A stretch of 26,487 nt of DNA from Stentor coeruleus (GCA_001970955.1 MPUH01001003.1:1-26487); one strand, 5' to 3'; counted from the stretch's first letter, positions 1 through 10,651 are shown. Notes: generated from the letters alone by a model not told the origin. Made by a program: numbers and translations.

Positions 1-181
1 GTTCTTTATTAAATCCATCATATGTAAATATTTTAGTTGTTTCAACATTTTGGGTGTTTTTTAGCATAACTGCTTGCAGGTCTTTGACTTTTTCCACAAC
101 TTTTGTTTGCCTCTGGCTTTCTTTGATGTTCAAGATTATTTTGAGGAAATTCGCCACATTAACCCAAAGGTCATGCTGGGT
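1..181 (-). repeat. Partial second copy of coding sequence 398-578, left of the gap
   Basis: This stretch matches 398-578 over 181 bases with three mismatches, all transitions. It encodes the same stretch of the neighbouring protein (a segment containing DLWVNVANFL) with two conservative changes (Ile/Val and Asn/Ser) and one silent change. It is out of frame with the sequence across the N at 182. I read it as the end of another contig of the same locus, or the other haplotype, not as part of one continuous reading frame. A true tandem duplication is possible. Confidence 0.8.
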
Positions 182-182
182 N
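182..182. other. Assembly gap (single N)
   Basis: One ambiguous base separates the duplicate at 1-181 from the main body of the gene at 183-2975. Duplicated sequence on both sides suggests that two contigs were joined without merging their overlap. The reading frame must not be followed across this base. Confidence 0.9.
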
Positions 183-2975
183 TTCTGCAATATGATGTAA
201 TTTTTTTTCTGCAAGTAAATAGTTGATCCTTAGGGAAATCTCTAAGATTTGTTTGAAAAAAATTTCATATTTCATAGCAGTGATTAGGTCTTGTATCCCA
301 ACACCACATAAAAATCTTTTAATGCAAGTTGATTTTAGAAAGTTAATCCCTTGGGCAAAAGTTTGATCGATTTCAAAAATTTTATATGGGAATACCTGTT
401 CTTTATTAAATCCATCATATGTAAATATTTTAGTTGTTTCAACATTTTGGGTGTTTTTTAACATAATTGCTTGCAGGTCTTTGACTTTTTCCACAACTTT
501 TGTTTGCCTCTGGTTTTCTTTGATGTTCAAGATTATTTTGAGGAAATTCGCCACATTAACCCAAAGGTCATGCTGGGTTATTACTTGCCCTTCTATATTT
601 TTAACATTTCCTTTATTGACATCTTCAATAATCTCATAAAAAGCTGTTTTAAACACTCCCCAGTCCAATATTTCATGCCTTTCACCAAGATGTTTTTCTT
701 CTTTTTTCCACTCATCTAAAGCGAATTCCCATAACATGGATTCAATAATACTTATCTCTTTATAGCAAATTATCTCGAAATCCAAACAAAGATCTTCAGT
801 ATGTCCTTCAATAATAGCGACAATGTCAATAAATTTACCCATAGAATATTTAATATCATAAGGTTCTTTGATAAAATAATCATATAATGCGGAGAAAAAG
901 TTATTCTGAGCAAGTAAAGATTGAGTATGAGCCCAATAGCTTTGACAAAAATATGAATTACTAAGATTAAGCCTTGGCCTCATTGCTATAATCTTAAGCA
1001 CATAAGAAGTCATAGCCAATAACTCGTTTGTATCAGTTAAATGGTCATAAATTTGCATAAGGGTTTTTACTAATAAAAGTTTACTTTCTGAAAATGATAT
1101 TTCTTCTTCTAGTATTTCAGACATAAGCATATCTCGATCTATTGGTGGATATTGTTTTGTATTATGGGTTGAGAGGATTTCATGTTTTTCTATAAAAAAT
1201 GTTCCGAGTTTTAACATCCAATCTGAAATTTTTGCGTATTCTTCATAGATTGTATCGTACATTAAATATTCACCTTTGATGTCATGGACAAAGTATTGGT
1301 CTTCAACGGTTTCTAGGATATCATCACGATTGTCGATGATAATTTTTACAAAAACCCCTTTTTGGATTTTTGGGATGTCGGCGATGTCTAAGGTGATTTT
1401 CCTTTCGATGCTTAGAAATGAGTTTAAGATTTGAAGGAGTTTATGCTTGAGATCACGGGATTTTAGTAATTTTAAGGTGTATAAGGATTTGAGATTAGAG
1501 GTTGATATTATTACTGGTTCGCCATCTGACATTTGGGAAGAAGCTTTATCAAGAAGCAATGTGCTTAAATAATGCTTTTTCATGTCATCTTCGTTTTCTT
1601 CAATTTCGTTACGTAAAGAACCACGTCTACCTGATTTTTCAGGATAAGTCATTGAGAATTCGTCTAAAAGTTTAGTAACTGCAGCCAAATTTTGAATGTC
1701 TAGACTCGCAAATGCATTTTCTAATAATGTATCGTTTTTTATAATGCTTTCTAGCCATATCATCTGCCTTTTTTCCCAATAAGTTGCTTTTGGTTTTATT
1801 TTATTGTTGCTTGTCCAGTCTTTTTCTTTGACTTGAATTACTTTATATAATATTTTGCCACTCTCTTCAGTCTCCCCTATTGATGAAACTTTCCGTAATA
1901 CAAGTTTTGAAATATTCTTTTGTGGCAGTTTCTGGAGTTTTTTACGCATTTTTTCTTTACCAGCTTGATCGCCATAAGGAATCCACACAAGTTTTTCCTT
2001 TTGGATTTCGAAAAGCTGAGGAAGCAAAGTGCTGATTTGGTCTGTAATTGTGTAGCCATCAGCCTCTTTTAAAGATGATATAAAGCCAAATTCCCTACTC
2101 ATACTTTGGAGAATATTATTTAACTGATTGTTGCTGTTAAGAAGTACAGGGGGCAAGTCAAAGTTTGAAAAGTGCGAGTTGAGAATTTCATCATTAATAT
2201 TTAAGTGTTCCTCAGCAAATACTGAATGTTGTGCATGAACTTTTTTCATCATTTCTTCTTGCCTTCTAAGATTTTTAGCATTGATATTTGTTACAAGTTT
2301 TACACTTCTTTTAATTTTGCCAATATTTGGATCAGAAGTTAGCAGCTTCATTCTAGACATAGTCATTTCTTTAAGTGTTTTCAAGCGTTCAGCATATTTT
2401 TTCCATATAGTATGCTTGTGTAGAAAACAAACCCAAGAGAGCTTAGAAGAAAAGTTGAGTATTAACTCAAGTTGGTTGTATTTTTGAACTTCTTCTTGAA
2501 GAAGACTTAAAATATCAGAAGGCGATATGCTGGTACTAATAGTAAATTCGTTAGAAGAAGCCAACTTAATATAAACTTCCTTCAAATGTTCTAATTCTTT
2601 TGTGAGTTCTTCAATTTCAAATTGTATTTTATCCATTCTCTCTGCAGTTGGAGGTTTTACAAGTAATTTGTATTTATGAAAGCTATAAACCTCTCTTCGA
2701 TTTTTTACATGCTCTTTGAACATCTCCAAAACTTCTTTTGGGCTAAAAAGTTTCACATCAAATTCTTCTTTTAAGCTTTCAACATATAAAGGAACTTCAA
2801 TTAGCCTTGGGACTTCTGCAATTTTCTTTAAAAATCTCCCTCTAAATTTTTCTTGTTCATCAGGATCTAATGGGAAGTCGTTATGAACATTTTCTCTATT
2901 TCCTGATATAGAATTGATTTTGACTTCATCTACAGTCTTGAATAAACTTCTTATTTTTTCTTCTTTAAGACTCAT
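183..2975 (-). CDS. Large helical protein of uncertain family (3' end missing at gap)
   Basis: About 930 codons are open from the ATG at 2973-2975 (MSLKEEKIRS) to the N at 182. The apparent stop at 171-173 lies beyond the N and in a duplicated stretch, so the real C-terminus is not in this window. The protein is charged and largely helical. A probable coiled coil lies near residues 110-145 (KIQFEIEELTKELEHLKEVY), a basic helical stretch near 200-250, and a longer alpha-helical C-terminal half. No signal peptide, membrane span or catalytic motif is visible. The N-terminal layout is somewhat like the DUF4549/CCDC162 family of cilia-associated proteins, but that is a weak guess from memory. Its ATG lies only 28 bp downstream of the K+ channel stop on the same strand, so its promoter must be very short or lie within the upstream gene's 3' end. 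Confidence 0.8.
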
Positions 2976-3003
2976 AATTATAATTATTATATGGAATTAC
3001 AGA

Positions 3004-5118
3004 TTAATGAATGATAGAAGTGCGGCTAACGGGCTTTTTTATTCTTACACTTGATGCTTGATCATACAAAAGTTTTTTTTTGATGAGTGATAATCTGAAT
3101 ACAGCTTTGCGAGGGTTTTTGCCTTCAGCATCTCCTCGTGGGCTAATTGACTCTTCGCTATTTAGATATAGTTCAGAGTAAATAGGTCGTATTGTTACAT
3201 TCTGAACACAATCTATAGAGTCCCCGGTACTGGATTCTATAACCACAGGCTCTGGAGTTTCTGATATTTCAGGGTAAGCTTGAGTAAGCATTAAGTTTTC
3301 TCTTGGGATACCCACAACATTTCTTCCATTATACCTAGGACAAAGCTTAATTTTCCTGATTTTCCTATTAAATCTAGGTGTTTGAACATCTTTATTATTC
3401 ACCAATTTTGAATTTTGATCATTTCTCTCATGCATCCACTTGTTCCTAGTCTCTTCCTGATCTAAATTTATCATCAAAAGCTTGCATTTTATTGCATAAT
3501 GTCCAACTTCCTCACACAAATAACAACTTATGTCCAAGCATGAAAAATCCCCTTTTTCACAGTTTTTAATCAGTCCTTCAATTATTTCTGAAGCTTCAGG
3601 GAATTTACTTGCAAGGCAATTGAAATTCAGCCTTGTCAAACTTAGAACATCAACAAAATCAGTGCATTTAACTGATGCACACCTAGGATTACTAGTAAAA
3701 AAAGATATCTCGCCAAAGTATTGTTTTTCTCCAAGTTCTTGAATCATACTTTTTGTAAGCCCATGATAAATAATAACTTTTCCCATCATAATAAAGTACA
3801 TTTTGTCGCTCATTTCCCCTTCTTCAATAATATTATCCCCAGGGGCAAAGGTTTCATTAATTAGTGTCCTGGCAAGTTGTGATATAAAATTAGTTTCAAA
3901 TTTTTCGAAAATTTTACAGAACTTAATTACTACACCATGAATATGTGAGTAAATCTCATCACGCAAAGGCTCAGAAAGTAAGATTAAGACTTGTCTTTCG
4001 TCCATTTTGTTCTTTTTTTTGTTTTCCCAGACATAGTCAAGGTATCTTCTTACCCTAAACTGCAGATTATTAGGCAAATATTTCCTTTTCATATACCGAT
4101 TTACAGCTACTGCTTGTTCACGATATGCATTTTCTACAGAATTAGCTTTGGAGACTAAAGCGCCAATTGACCCAATTGTGAAAGCAAATACTCCACTAGC
4201 CATAATCATAGTCATCATTGCATAGATTTTCTCAGTTATAGTAAATGGAGTTATATCCCCATAGCCAACAGTTGACATTGTTGTGAAAGCCCAATAAAGA
4301 GAAGTTATGTATTTTTCAAAGATACTAGAGTTTTGAAGGTTGATATAAGTTATCCAGGTTACAGGGTGTATGTCTGAACCTTGATCTCCAATAAAAAACC
4401 ATAGACAAGCTGTCCAGTGAGCGATAAAAAACACTAAAGCTAATAGTTTGCCGAACACAAAAATATTAGCCAGGGTATTACTTGCAATATAATCTTCAAT
4501 TTTCATAAGTATTTTTTTCAATTTAGCCAATCTCAACAATCTGAGCACTTTTAAAAACCTGAAAATCCTCATCAGCCTTAGTACTTTAGGTGCATTATAT
4601 GCACTCGAAGTTGAATCACCTCCAAATATATTCCCAACAAACCAGTTATAAGGCATACTAGCAACTACATCCATCCAAAACCAAAATTTTATGTAATCCT
4701 TAATAATATCTTTTCTATTCATAACAAGTGTGCCCTTAATATAAAATCCTGTATTAAAAGTAGCCAAAACATCAGAAATAAAGCAAATATTCATCAAAAA
4801 CTCAAATCCATTTGTCAAATCTGAAGGAATATCATTGAAACATATGAAATAAGGTACAGATAAAGACTGATAGATTATAAAAGCTAGTATAAGTATATCC
4901 CAAATCATTCTAGCACCTGATTCAGGATGGAAAAGGAATCTAACCTCCCACCACTTTTCTTCTTGTTCGCTGATCATTGATAGTTTTTTAAGATATCTTT
5001 CTTCTTTGACTTTTATTGTTGGGGAAATTTTAGAATCTTTACGACTTTGATGCACTGATTTAAGTGTTTTTTTGTTTTTATCCATGAATGCACTTGGGTG
5101 AACTTTTGTATTATCCAT
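3004..5118 (-). CDS. Voltage-gated K+ channel with cyclic-nucleotide-binding domain and CCHC zinc knuckle
   Basis: The 704-residue protein has the KCNH/HCN/CNG layout. After a basic cytoplasmic N-terminus come S1 near 72-92, S2 near 106-124, S3 near 143-160, an S4 sensor with regularly spaced Arg/Lys (about 178-202), and S5 near 216-243. The pore contains the K+ filter TVGYGD at 283-288, followed by S6 near 298-322, a C-linker, and a cyclic-nucleotide-binding domain at about 405-505. That domain keeps the phosphate-cassette signature FGE (468-470) and Arg479 followed by Ala-Ser, so ligand binding is plausible. Unusually, residues 532-545 form an exact C-x2-C-x4-H-x4-C zinc knuckle just after it. 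The basic, Ser-rich tail (550-704) has no known domain. It should act in the plasma or ciliary membrane as a K+ channel tuned by voltage and perhaps cAMP or cGMP. The ATG at 5116-5118 follows an A-rich leader. Confidence 0.93.
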   Translation of the reverse strand: MDNTKVHPSAFMDKNKKTLKSVHQSRKDSKISPTIKVKEERYLKKLSMISEQEEKWWEVRFLFHPESGARMIWDILILAFIIYQSLSVPYFICFNDIPSDLTNGFEFLMNICFISDVLATFNTGFYIKGTLVMNRKDIIKDYIKFWFWMDVVASMPYNWFVGNIFGGDSTSSAYNAPKVLRLMRIFRFLKVLRLLRLAKLKKILMKIEDYIASNTLANIFVFGKLLALVFFIAHWTACLWFFIGDQGSDIHPVTWITYINLQNSSIFEKYITSLYWAFTTMSTVGYGDITPFTITEKIYAMMTMIMASGVFAFTIGSIGALVSKANSVENAYREQAVAVNRYMKRKYLPNNLQFRVRRYLDYVWENKKKNKMDERQVLILLSEPLRDEIYSHIHGVVIKFCKIFEKFETNFISQLARTLINETFAPGDNIIEEGEMSDKMYFIMMGKVIIYHGLTKSMIQELGEKQYFGEISFFTSNPRCASVKCTDFVDVLSLTRLNFNCLASKFPEASEIIEGLIKNCEKGDFSCLDISCYLCEEVGHYAIKCKLLMINLDQEETRNKWMHERNDQNSKLVNNKDVQTPRFNRKIRKIKLCPRYNGRNVVGIPRENLMLTQAYPEISETPEPVVIESSTGDSIDCVQNVTIRPIYSELYLNSEESISPRGDAEGKNPRKAVFRLSLIKKKLLYDQASSVRIKKPVSRTSIIH

Positions 5119-6149
5119 TTTATTTTTGAGAATCTTTTTTTTACATTAATGTTTGAGGAAATTTTAGAATATAATTAGGTTGATTTAGCAAGGAAGGAGA
5201 TTTTTAAGGATTGTATCCAAAATGTATTTGATAACGGGATATAAATTGATGTAGATGGATTAATGGCTTTTTTAGATGAGCTTTAACTTATGATGAAAAT
5301 TTTTAGTAATGATTTATTGTAGAAATAGTGTTATAGATGATAGATTAGGTGATTGCATTATACGCTTTTATATGATATAAAATATTAGTGATTATTGACA
5401 CAAGCAAGGCTGAGAAAAGCAAGATTATAACCACGAAAAAATTATGATAGAAGAAATTTCTAAAGTCTCATCAGCTTTGCTATAGAGCTGGGAATTGAAA
5501 ACACAGGAGACTAACATGAAAGATTATCTTAGAATTGTATATCCATGCTTTTAGGATGTTAACTATAACTTCATGCTAAAATATATTCAGTAAGCTATTT
5601 GTATTACCCTAGTAATATATGATAAAAATAGTCAGTAACGTAGAAGACACAGTGGATAATGCCCCTTTATCTCTAACTTGGGTGTTTGACAGTCAACTGA
5701 TAATTTTCTCACTCTTTTAGTTTTTTTTCAGTTCTTTCAATTTCCTTTATATCTTCCTTGCTAATTCTGGCTTTCTGAGCCACTTAATATCTGAATATCG
5801 ATAAATGCATAGATTGATTAAAGCTCAAATCAGGGCTTTGGCCAATAAAATGTATAGTTTTGCTACTATTATAGTTTCATAAATCATCCTGTAATTTTCC
5901 AGTTTAAATATTAACAATAAACACTTTATCCTCAAGGATACGCAAACACCCAATTCTCATTTTACTCTAAATACAACAGGAAATCCAAATAAGATGGTGA
6001 TAAGCCAAAATTTATTAAAGCAATTATATTATTATTCTTAATCTTTATTCCTATTTCTCAGTAATTTTCATCATACTTATAACCAAACTTAAAAACTAGC
6101 CTAATATTAGCCATGACTAAATTCCTATAAAGATTAATATAATATATAA
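5119..6149. other. Intergenic region with short coding-like fragments
   Basis: This 1-kb spacer separates the divergent K+ channel and myristoylated-protein genes and presumably holds both promoters. No intact gene is visible. Two short coding-like tracts may be relics. On the plus strand, at about 5195-5285, one reads like a damaged helix-loop-helix (FDNGI, stop, IDVDGLMAFLDEL). On the minus strand, at about 5640-5785, a charged helix (ISKEDIKEIERTEKKLKE) is followed by stops. Neither is assignable to a family. Confidence 0.4.
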
Positions 6150-6881
6150 ATGGGTGCAGGAGCTTCAGAATCCGAAAACAACGGTGCTAATGGAGCAATA
6201 AGAACACGTCGAGTCGCTGAATGTAATTAAAAATTAGTACCGAAAAACAAACTTCCTCACGAAATTCTAGATGGATTTACCAATTATATGAAACTTGAGA
6301 TAGAAAGATCCCAAGAAGCCCAAAAAAGAAACCGTAAAGCCTACACCAAAACAACTGAGCGAAATTCAACATCAACAGAAGCTAAAAAGAATTACAATCT
6401 TGATACTCATAGCAACCAAACACAGCCAATTCAAGAAAAATCTCTACTAGATTCATCTAAAAATGAAGCAAATAATCTTTCAAACAAGCATGAAAAATTG
6501 TCTGATTCTGTAAAAGAAGATCGAAATGAGCCTAAAGAAAATACATTTAAGGAAAAAAGTGAAAATGCTAAAGAGTCTGAGCCTAGGGATCAAACACCGA
6601 AGAATATGTTTAGAGTTGATTCTATTGAAAGAGAAATTGATGAATATAAAAATCCTGAATCACCAAGGCCAGCACCCCCAGTGTTTGATGAAAATTTTGA
6701 AGTAGAAGTTGTGTATTCTAAACAAGAGAGGGTTGCTAAAGAAAAGGAAGCGCTTGAAAGTGCACATAAAGTTGCTATGGAGCAAAGGATTAAAGAAGAT
6801 AAAGAAATAGGTGAGAAAAAGCAAGCATTAAACCAACTTGAGAATAAATTTGAAAATATTACGGCGAAGTATTTAAAGTAA
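6150..6881 (+). CDS. Small charged protein, predicted N-myristoylated, one 15-nt intron
   Basis: Exon 1 is 6150-6222 and exon 2 is 6238-6881. Removing the 15-nt intron gives 238 codons plus TAA. Without splicing, an in-frame TAA at 6228-6230 would end the frame after 26 codons, so the intron is needed. The N-terminus MGAGASE fits an N-myristoylation signal (Gly2, Ser6), which would anchor the protein to a membrane. The middle is hydrophilic and probably disordered, rich in Lys, Glu, Ser and Asn. The last 60 or so residues form a charged helix likely to be a coiled coil. The general layout (myristoylated start, Arg-Arg-Val, short amphipathic stretch, charged helices) recalls MICOS subunit MIC19/CHCHD3, but the C-terminal cysteine (CHCH) domain is absent, so this is only a possibility. 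An AT-rich leader (TATATAA) directly precedes the ATG. Confidence 0.78.
6223..6237 (+). other. 15-nt spliceosomal intron (GTA...TAG)
   Basis: The sequence GTAATTAAAAATTAG is 15 bases long, begins GTA, ends TAG, and contains only A and T between its end motifs. Its removal joins exon 1 (VAE) to exon 2 (LPKNKLPHEI) in frame and deletes the only in-frame stop. Introns of 15-16 nt with these borders are characteristic of Stentor and related heterotrichs. Confidence 0.85.
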
Positions 6882-7589
6882 TGTAGGAATTATGAGTAAA
6901 GGCTAAAATTTAAGCTGATTTTTTGAATAGTGAAATTTGCTATAATTGGAATTGCTTTTAAAGCACATAAGTTTGCTTTGTAGTTTAAAATTTACTAACT
7001 TTATTAACGTAAATGATATATCATTTGTGGCAGTTTTTAAAGAATTATTTGATGAAAAAAAATACTAAGAGTTTGAAAAAGTAAGAAATTGCTATTAGAC
7101 CTAATGGTTTTATAATTAATAAATGAATTGTTATCATTAAAATAATAGATGCTGTTTATTGTAGGAAATTATAAAAAATTACTTTAAGTTATAATGTTTT
7201 AATCTTTTTTTCGATATTTACGTAAATAGAATAGGTTTGAAATTTTAGTATTGTGAATTTTTATTGGTTAAAGTCTGGCCGAGGTATGCACTAATTATCA
7301 ATTCCAATCTTCGTCTTGAAGGCTAAAATTAAAATTGCCTTTAGTAAATTACTTGGATTTTTTTGATCGCCTTATTTTCAAACTATGTATTTGTCATATG
7401 ATTTTTTTATTTTTTTTGACGTTATATTACATGAAATCTCAAAGCTAAATCAAGAAATTGCCAAAAAAAAATTATTATCAGAAATGGCGCTATCTTTGGA
7501 GGATCAAATTTAGAATGCTGAAAAATATTGCACATCGCATATTGTGGCTAAATGAAATGAAAGCTAAACAGCATCAAGTATAAAAATTT
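6882..7589. other. AT-rich intergenic region
   Basis: I see no intact gene, tRNA or clear repeat here. A short plus-strand tract near 7440-7510 reads as a charged helix (ISKLNQEIAKKKLLSEMALS) before a stop and may belong to the degraded transposon that follows. Confidence 0.4.
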
Positions 7590-7923
7590 CATAAAGAAAC
7601 AGTAATAAGATTTTATAGTTTTTCCGGGTGCAAATTAAATTGTCTTTAATTGATGAAAATACAAAAATTGGAAGTGCTGAAGTTATAGTTGAGAGATGAA
7701 AGTAAATTTGATAAAAATAAATATCAGAGGCCATCAAGTTAAAGGCGTTTGGATGTTTTGTGTAATCAAACGCACGCTAGAAGATAAATGCTTTTTTGTT
7801 ATAGTGGAAAGTCGAAACAAAGAAATAGTTCTAAAAATTATAAAAGAGCATGCTCAACCAGGCTCTATCATATATCCCAACTTATGGAAAGGCTATTATG
7901 GCTTAAATCAAGAAAGACTTTAA
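7590..7923 (+). pseudogene. Decayed Merlin / ISXO2-like (IS1595-type) DDE transposase, copy 1
   Basis: Three reading-frame pieces in order match this family. A degenerate TVIRFYSFSG at about 7599-7630 resembles the T-I-x-W-Y-x-F segment. At 7695-7740, DESKFDKNKYQR matches the first catalytic Asp and the basic tract after it. The open piece at 7696-7923 carries GHQVKGVWMFCVIKRT, a CFF strand, PGSIIYPNLWKGYYGL and related residues. The position of the second catalytic Asp (normally S-D-x-W) reads P-N-L-W, so it is lost. At least one frameshift separates the first Asp from the rest, and a stop lies upstream. This is therefore a dead copy of a eukaryotic DNA transposon. I found no terminal inverted repeats. 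A second relic of the same family lies at 18746-19201. Confidence 0.72.
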
Positions 7924-8614
7924 AATTGTGTAAATATCTTCTCAACAGAAGATATTGATGACAGGCGAGATATGATCCGAATTGCATTCATACTTAAGCA
8001 TACTACATTGCATTCAAAATATAAATTGGTTAAGTATTTCAGCCTAAATATTAATAGCTATTTCATTAAAATCAAGATAGTTATATTCAGCTTCTTTAAA
8101 TGCATTTAATCTTAAGTTAAAACACACCAAATTGTTAAATCATACAATAGATCTTAATGTTAAAAAAATTAAGAATTTATGTCATTATATCTATCACAAC
8201 ATTAAAAAAATAACATCCAACTCCTGTTTGAAAATTTAAGTTCGCGTATCAAATCTATCTTTAATTACCAAAATTCATTATCATTAAATATAATAACCCT
8301 CAAAAATCATATTTAATTTGCATACTTTTCATAGTGATTCATATTTAAAGGAGCACCTAAAATTATAAATTTTAATCACAAACTCGTATTAATTATTAAA
8401 AATCCTATATCTATAAAAAAATATTATCAAACCAATACACTCAAATGACAACAAATAAAGGAAAAACTCATTTTATAAAATAATTAATTATAAAATTCTC
8501 ATCATTGGTCAAGATCCTAATTTACATAATTTTTCAAATTTAATCTAATTTAATCAAGAGAAAAAAACAGTTTCCCAGCTTTAATACTAATAATTATCTA
8601 CTTTAAGTATTCTT
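7924..8614. other. AT-rich upstream region of the Ca2+ channel gene
   Basis: The first 70 or so bases may be the degraded tail of the transposase relic. The rest is very AT-rich with no ORF, tRNA or clear repeat that I can support. It probably contains the promoter of the channel gene starting at 8615, but no specific element can be named. Confidence 0.4.
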
Positions 8615-10651
8615 ATGCGTTATAATAAAAAGTTTCATATGAGTAAGAAAATCTATATGAAAACTCCACGTGGGTCTTTTGCTGAAGAAGATTCTAATAA
8701 GCTGAATGAAAAAGCTAAAAATATTGATGATGAAGACACTTCCAGAAAAGAAAAAAAGACTAATAAACCCAAAAAACTCTCAGAAAATAAATCAGAAAAT
8801 TTAGAAAATAATGAAGGCGATTATCCATCCGGTGAGTCTTGTGATGAAGATCTTGAACTTGAAGGGTTGGTTGGATTAACAAAGAGAATCGCGATGCAGC
8901 ACAAACTTGTTGCATCAAATAGAAAAATTAACTTGGAAATAACAAGGCTTATGAATGAACTTGAAGGGTATTTAATTCCAATAGTTGGGAATGTCTTTTT
9001 AGACCTGAAGTTTCGAAAAGACAATTACCCTTTATTAAGCTTTAGAAAGGCTATTATAAGAATAGCTCTTGGAATTAAACAATTGTCGCAAATGATTGTT
9101 ACAAATCCAGTATTTGAAGGGTTTATTATAGCCGTGATTTTGCTAAATGTATTTACTTTGTCTTTCGATAGAGAAAGCTCTACAAAAAGCTCTTCATTTG
9201 CTTCTCTTAACTATTTCTTTTTATTCACCTATACAGTTGAATGCATACTTAAAATTTTTGCATTTGGCCTGATTATCTTCAAGCATAGTTACTTACGTGA
9301 TTGGTGGAATATTTTAGATTTTACTATAGTATTGACTTTGTGGATATCAATATATGGAACCTCATCTATAACTCTTAGTTCACTAAGAATAATAAGAATT
9401 CTTAGGCCACTTAGAGGACTTTCTTCGATTGAAGGTATGAGGATTTTGATACATTCTTAGGCCATTTAAAGCAAGACTTTATTCAATTGTATGAGGATTT
9501 TGATACAATCTTTATTTATGTCAATCAAGCCTTTATTAAATTCTCTTGTTATTCTTTGTGCATTTGCTTCCCTTTTTTCAATAATAGGCTTACAGCTTTG
9601 GAGTGGCGCACTTAGGAATAGGTGCTTAAATGTTGATTATGGAACTTTTGGGGATTTCTGTGGGTCAGATTCTTGTTCAGAAGGTGAATTATGTAGTTAT
9701 GGGATAAAAAATCCCTATTATGGGACAATGAGTTTTGATAGTTTTTTTTATGCTTTATTGAATGTTTTTCAGATTCTAACTTTAGAAGGGTGGACTGAAA
9801 TACTATTATATACAGAAATGTGCTTTAGCTATTTTTCAATTATATATTTTCTCCCTCTAGTCATTCTAGGTTCGTTACTCATATTAAATTTAACTGTTGC
9901 AGTTGTTACAACATCATTTACTACATCTTTAGGGCAAAGTGTCCAAAAGAAAAGCAAGAAATCAGCAGTCACCCTTTCTGTAGCAATGAAGCACTATAGA
10001 AAAGTTTCATACCGAGGAACTGTAGTACCATATGATATTCTCTATTCAAATAGTAACATAGAAAGAACTGAAGATAGAAGATTCACAATTCAAGACCTAC
10101 TGCTTTCTGCTATAGATCAATCTCCTTATGCAGCAGATATAGAAAATAATAAAATAACCCTAAGCCCAACAATTTGTAACGATACTGCTAAAGAGGTTAT
10201 TGAATCTAATTTTATGGCCCCTACTTTATTTTGGCGCAACTCTAAGAAATATCAACATGAAATGTATATGTCCTTCAATTACGCACAAACAATCTCTCTT
10301 AGATGTGGAAATAAAAAAATAAGAGAAAAGCTTATAATAAACGAAAAATCAAGTGTTGAAAGCTCAAGCTTTGATGATATGATAAACAACACAAAAGATC
10401 CTGAAAATTATTCTGAAGGTTTTTATCAAAATTTAATACAAAAAGAATTAGCTTTACAAAAAATAGAAATTCTTCAGGCAAAGTATTTATGTGATAGTTC
10501 CAAGTCTCTTTTCTTTTACTTGAAAAAAAGGACTAAAACAAACTACGCTTTTTTCCAGTCCCATATTTGCTCAAAAGCCTTTGTTTCTAGCATACACTCC
10601 TCTCAAGATAACAGAGGAGAATGGTCAGGTGATGATATACTTAATATATAA
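8615..10651 (+). CDS. Voltage-gated Ca2+ channel alpha subunit, domain I (frame interrupted at 9458)
   Basis: This encodes the first of four Cav-type domains. Piece one (8615-9460, 281 codons) has an acidic cytoplasmic N-terminus, S1 (PVFEGFIIAVILLNVFTL), S2, S3 and an S4 with Arg every third residue (LRIIRILRPLRGL). Piece two (from 9491) starts in the S4-S5 linker and has S5, an extracellular loop with five Cys, the pore helix with filter TLEGW (Glu99 of that piece) and S6, then about 240 cytoplasmic residues. Both pieces are in the same frame, but a 54-bp imperfect duplication between them brings in stops at 9458-9460 (TAG) and 9464-9466 (TAA). Discounting one copy gives a 660-residue domain I protein. 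It then ends at TAA 10649-10651 and is separated by 83 bp from the ORF for domains II-IV. The break could be a real lesion, an assembly error, or a sign of a pseudogene. The preserved pore and sensor argue for recent function. Confidence 0.85.
9398..9506 (+). repeat. Imperfect 54/55-bp tandem duplication breaking the S4-S5 linker
   Basis: Unit one (9398-9452) and unit two (9453-9506) share ATTCTTAGGCCA at the start and TATGAGGATTTTGATAC at the end and differ in between by substitutions and small gaps. The added length is a multiple of three, but unit two is read out of its own frame and adds two stops. In its own frame unit two would encode ILRPFKARLYSI, a voltage-sensor-like sequence, so it may come from a paralogue or another allele. 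No GT-AG pair removes exactly this stretch, and it is far longer than the 15-nt intron seen elsewhere. Confidence 0.8.

Noticed and set aside
5195..5285. EF-hand-like segment in the intergenic region
   Set aside because: It is too short, has a stop inside the loop and lacks a complete ligand pattern, so it is mentioned only as a possible relic.
9435..9460. 26-nt GT...AG intron at the channel break
   Set aside because: Splicing it leaves a TAA within two codons, and the length does not fit the 15-nt intron seen elsewhere.
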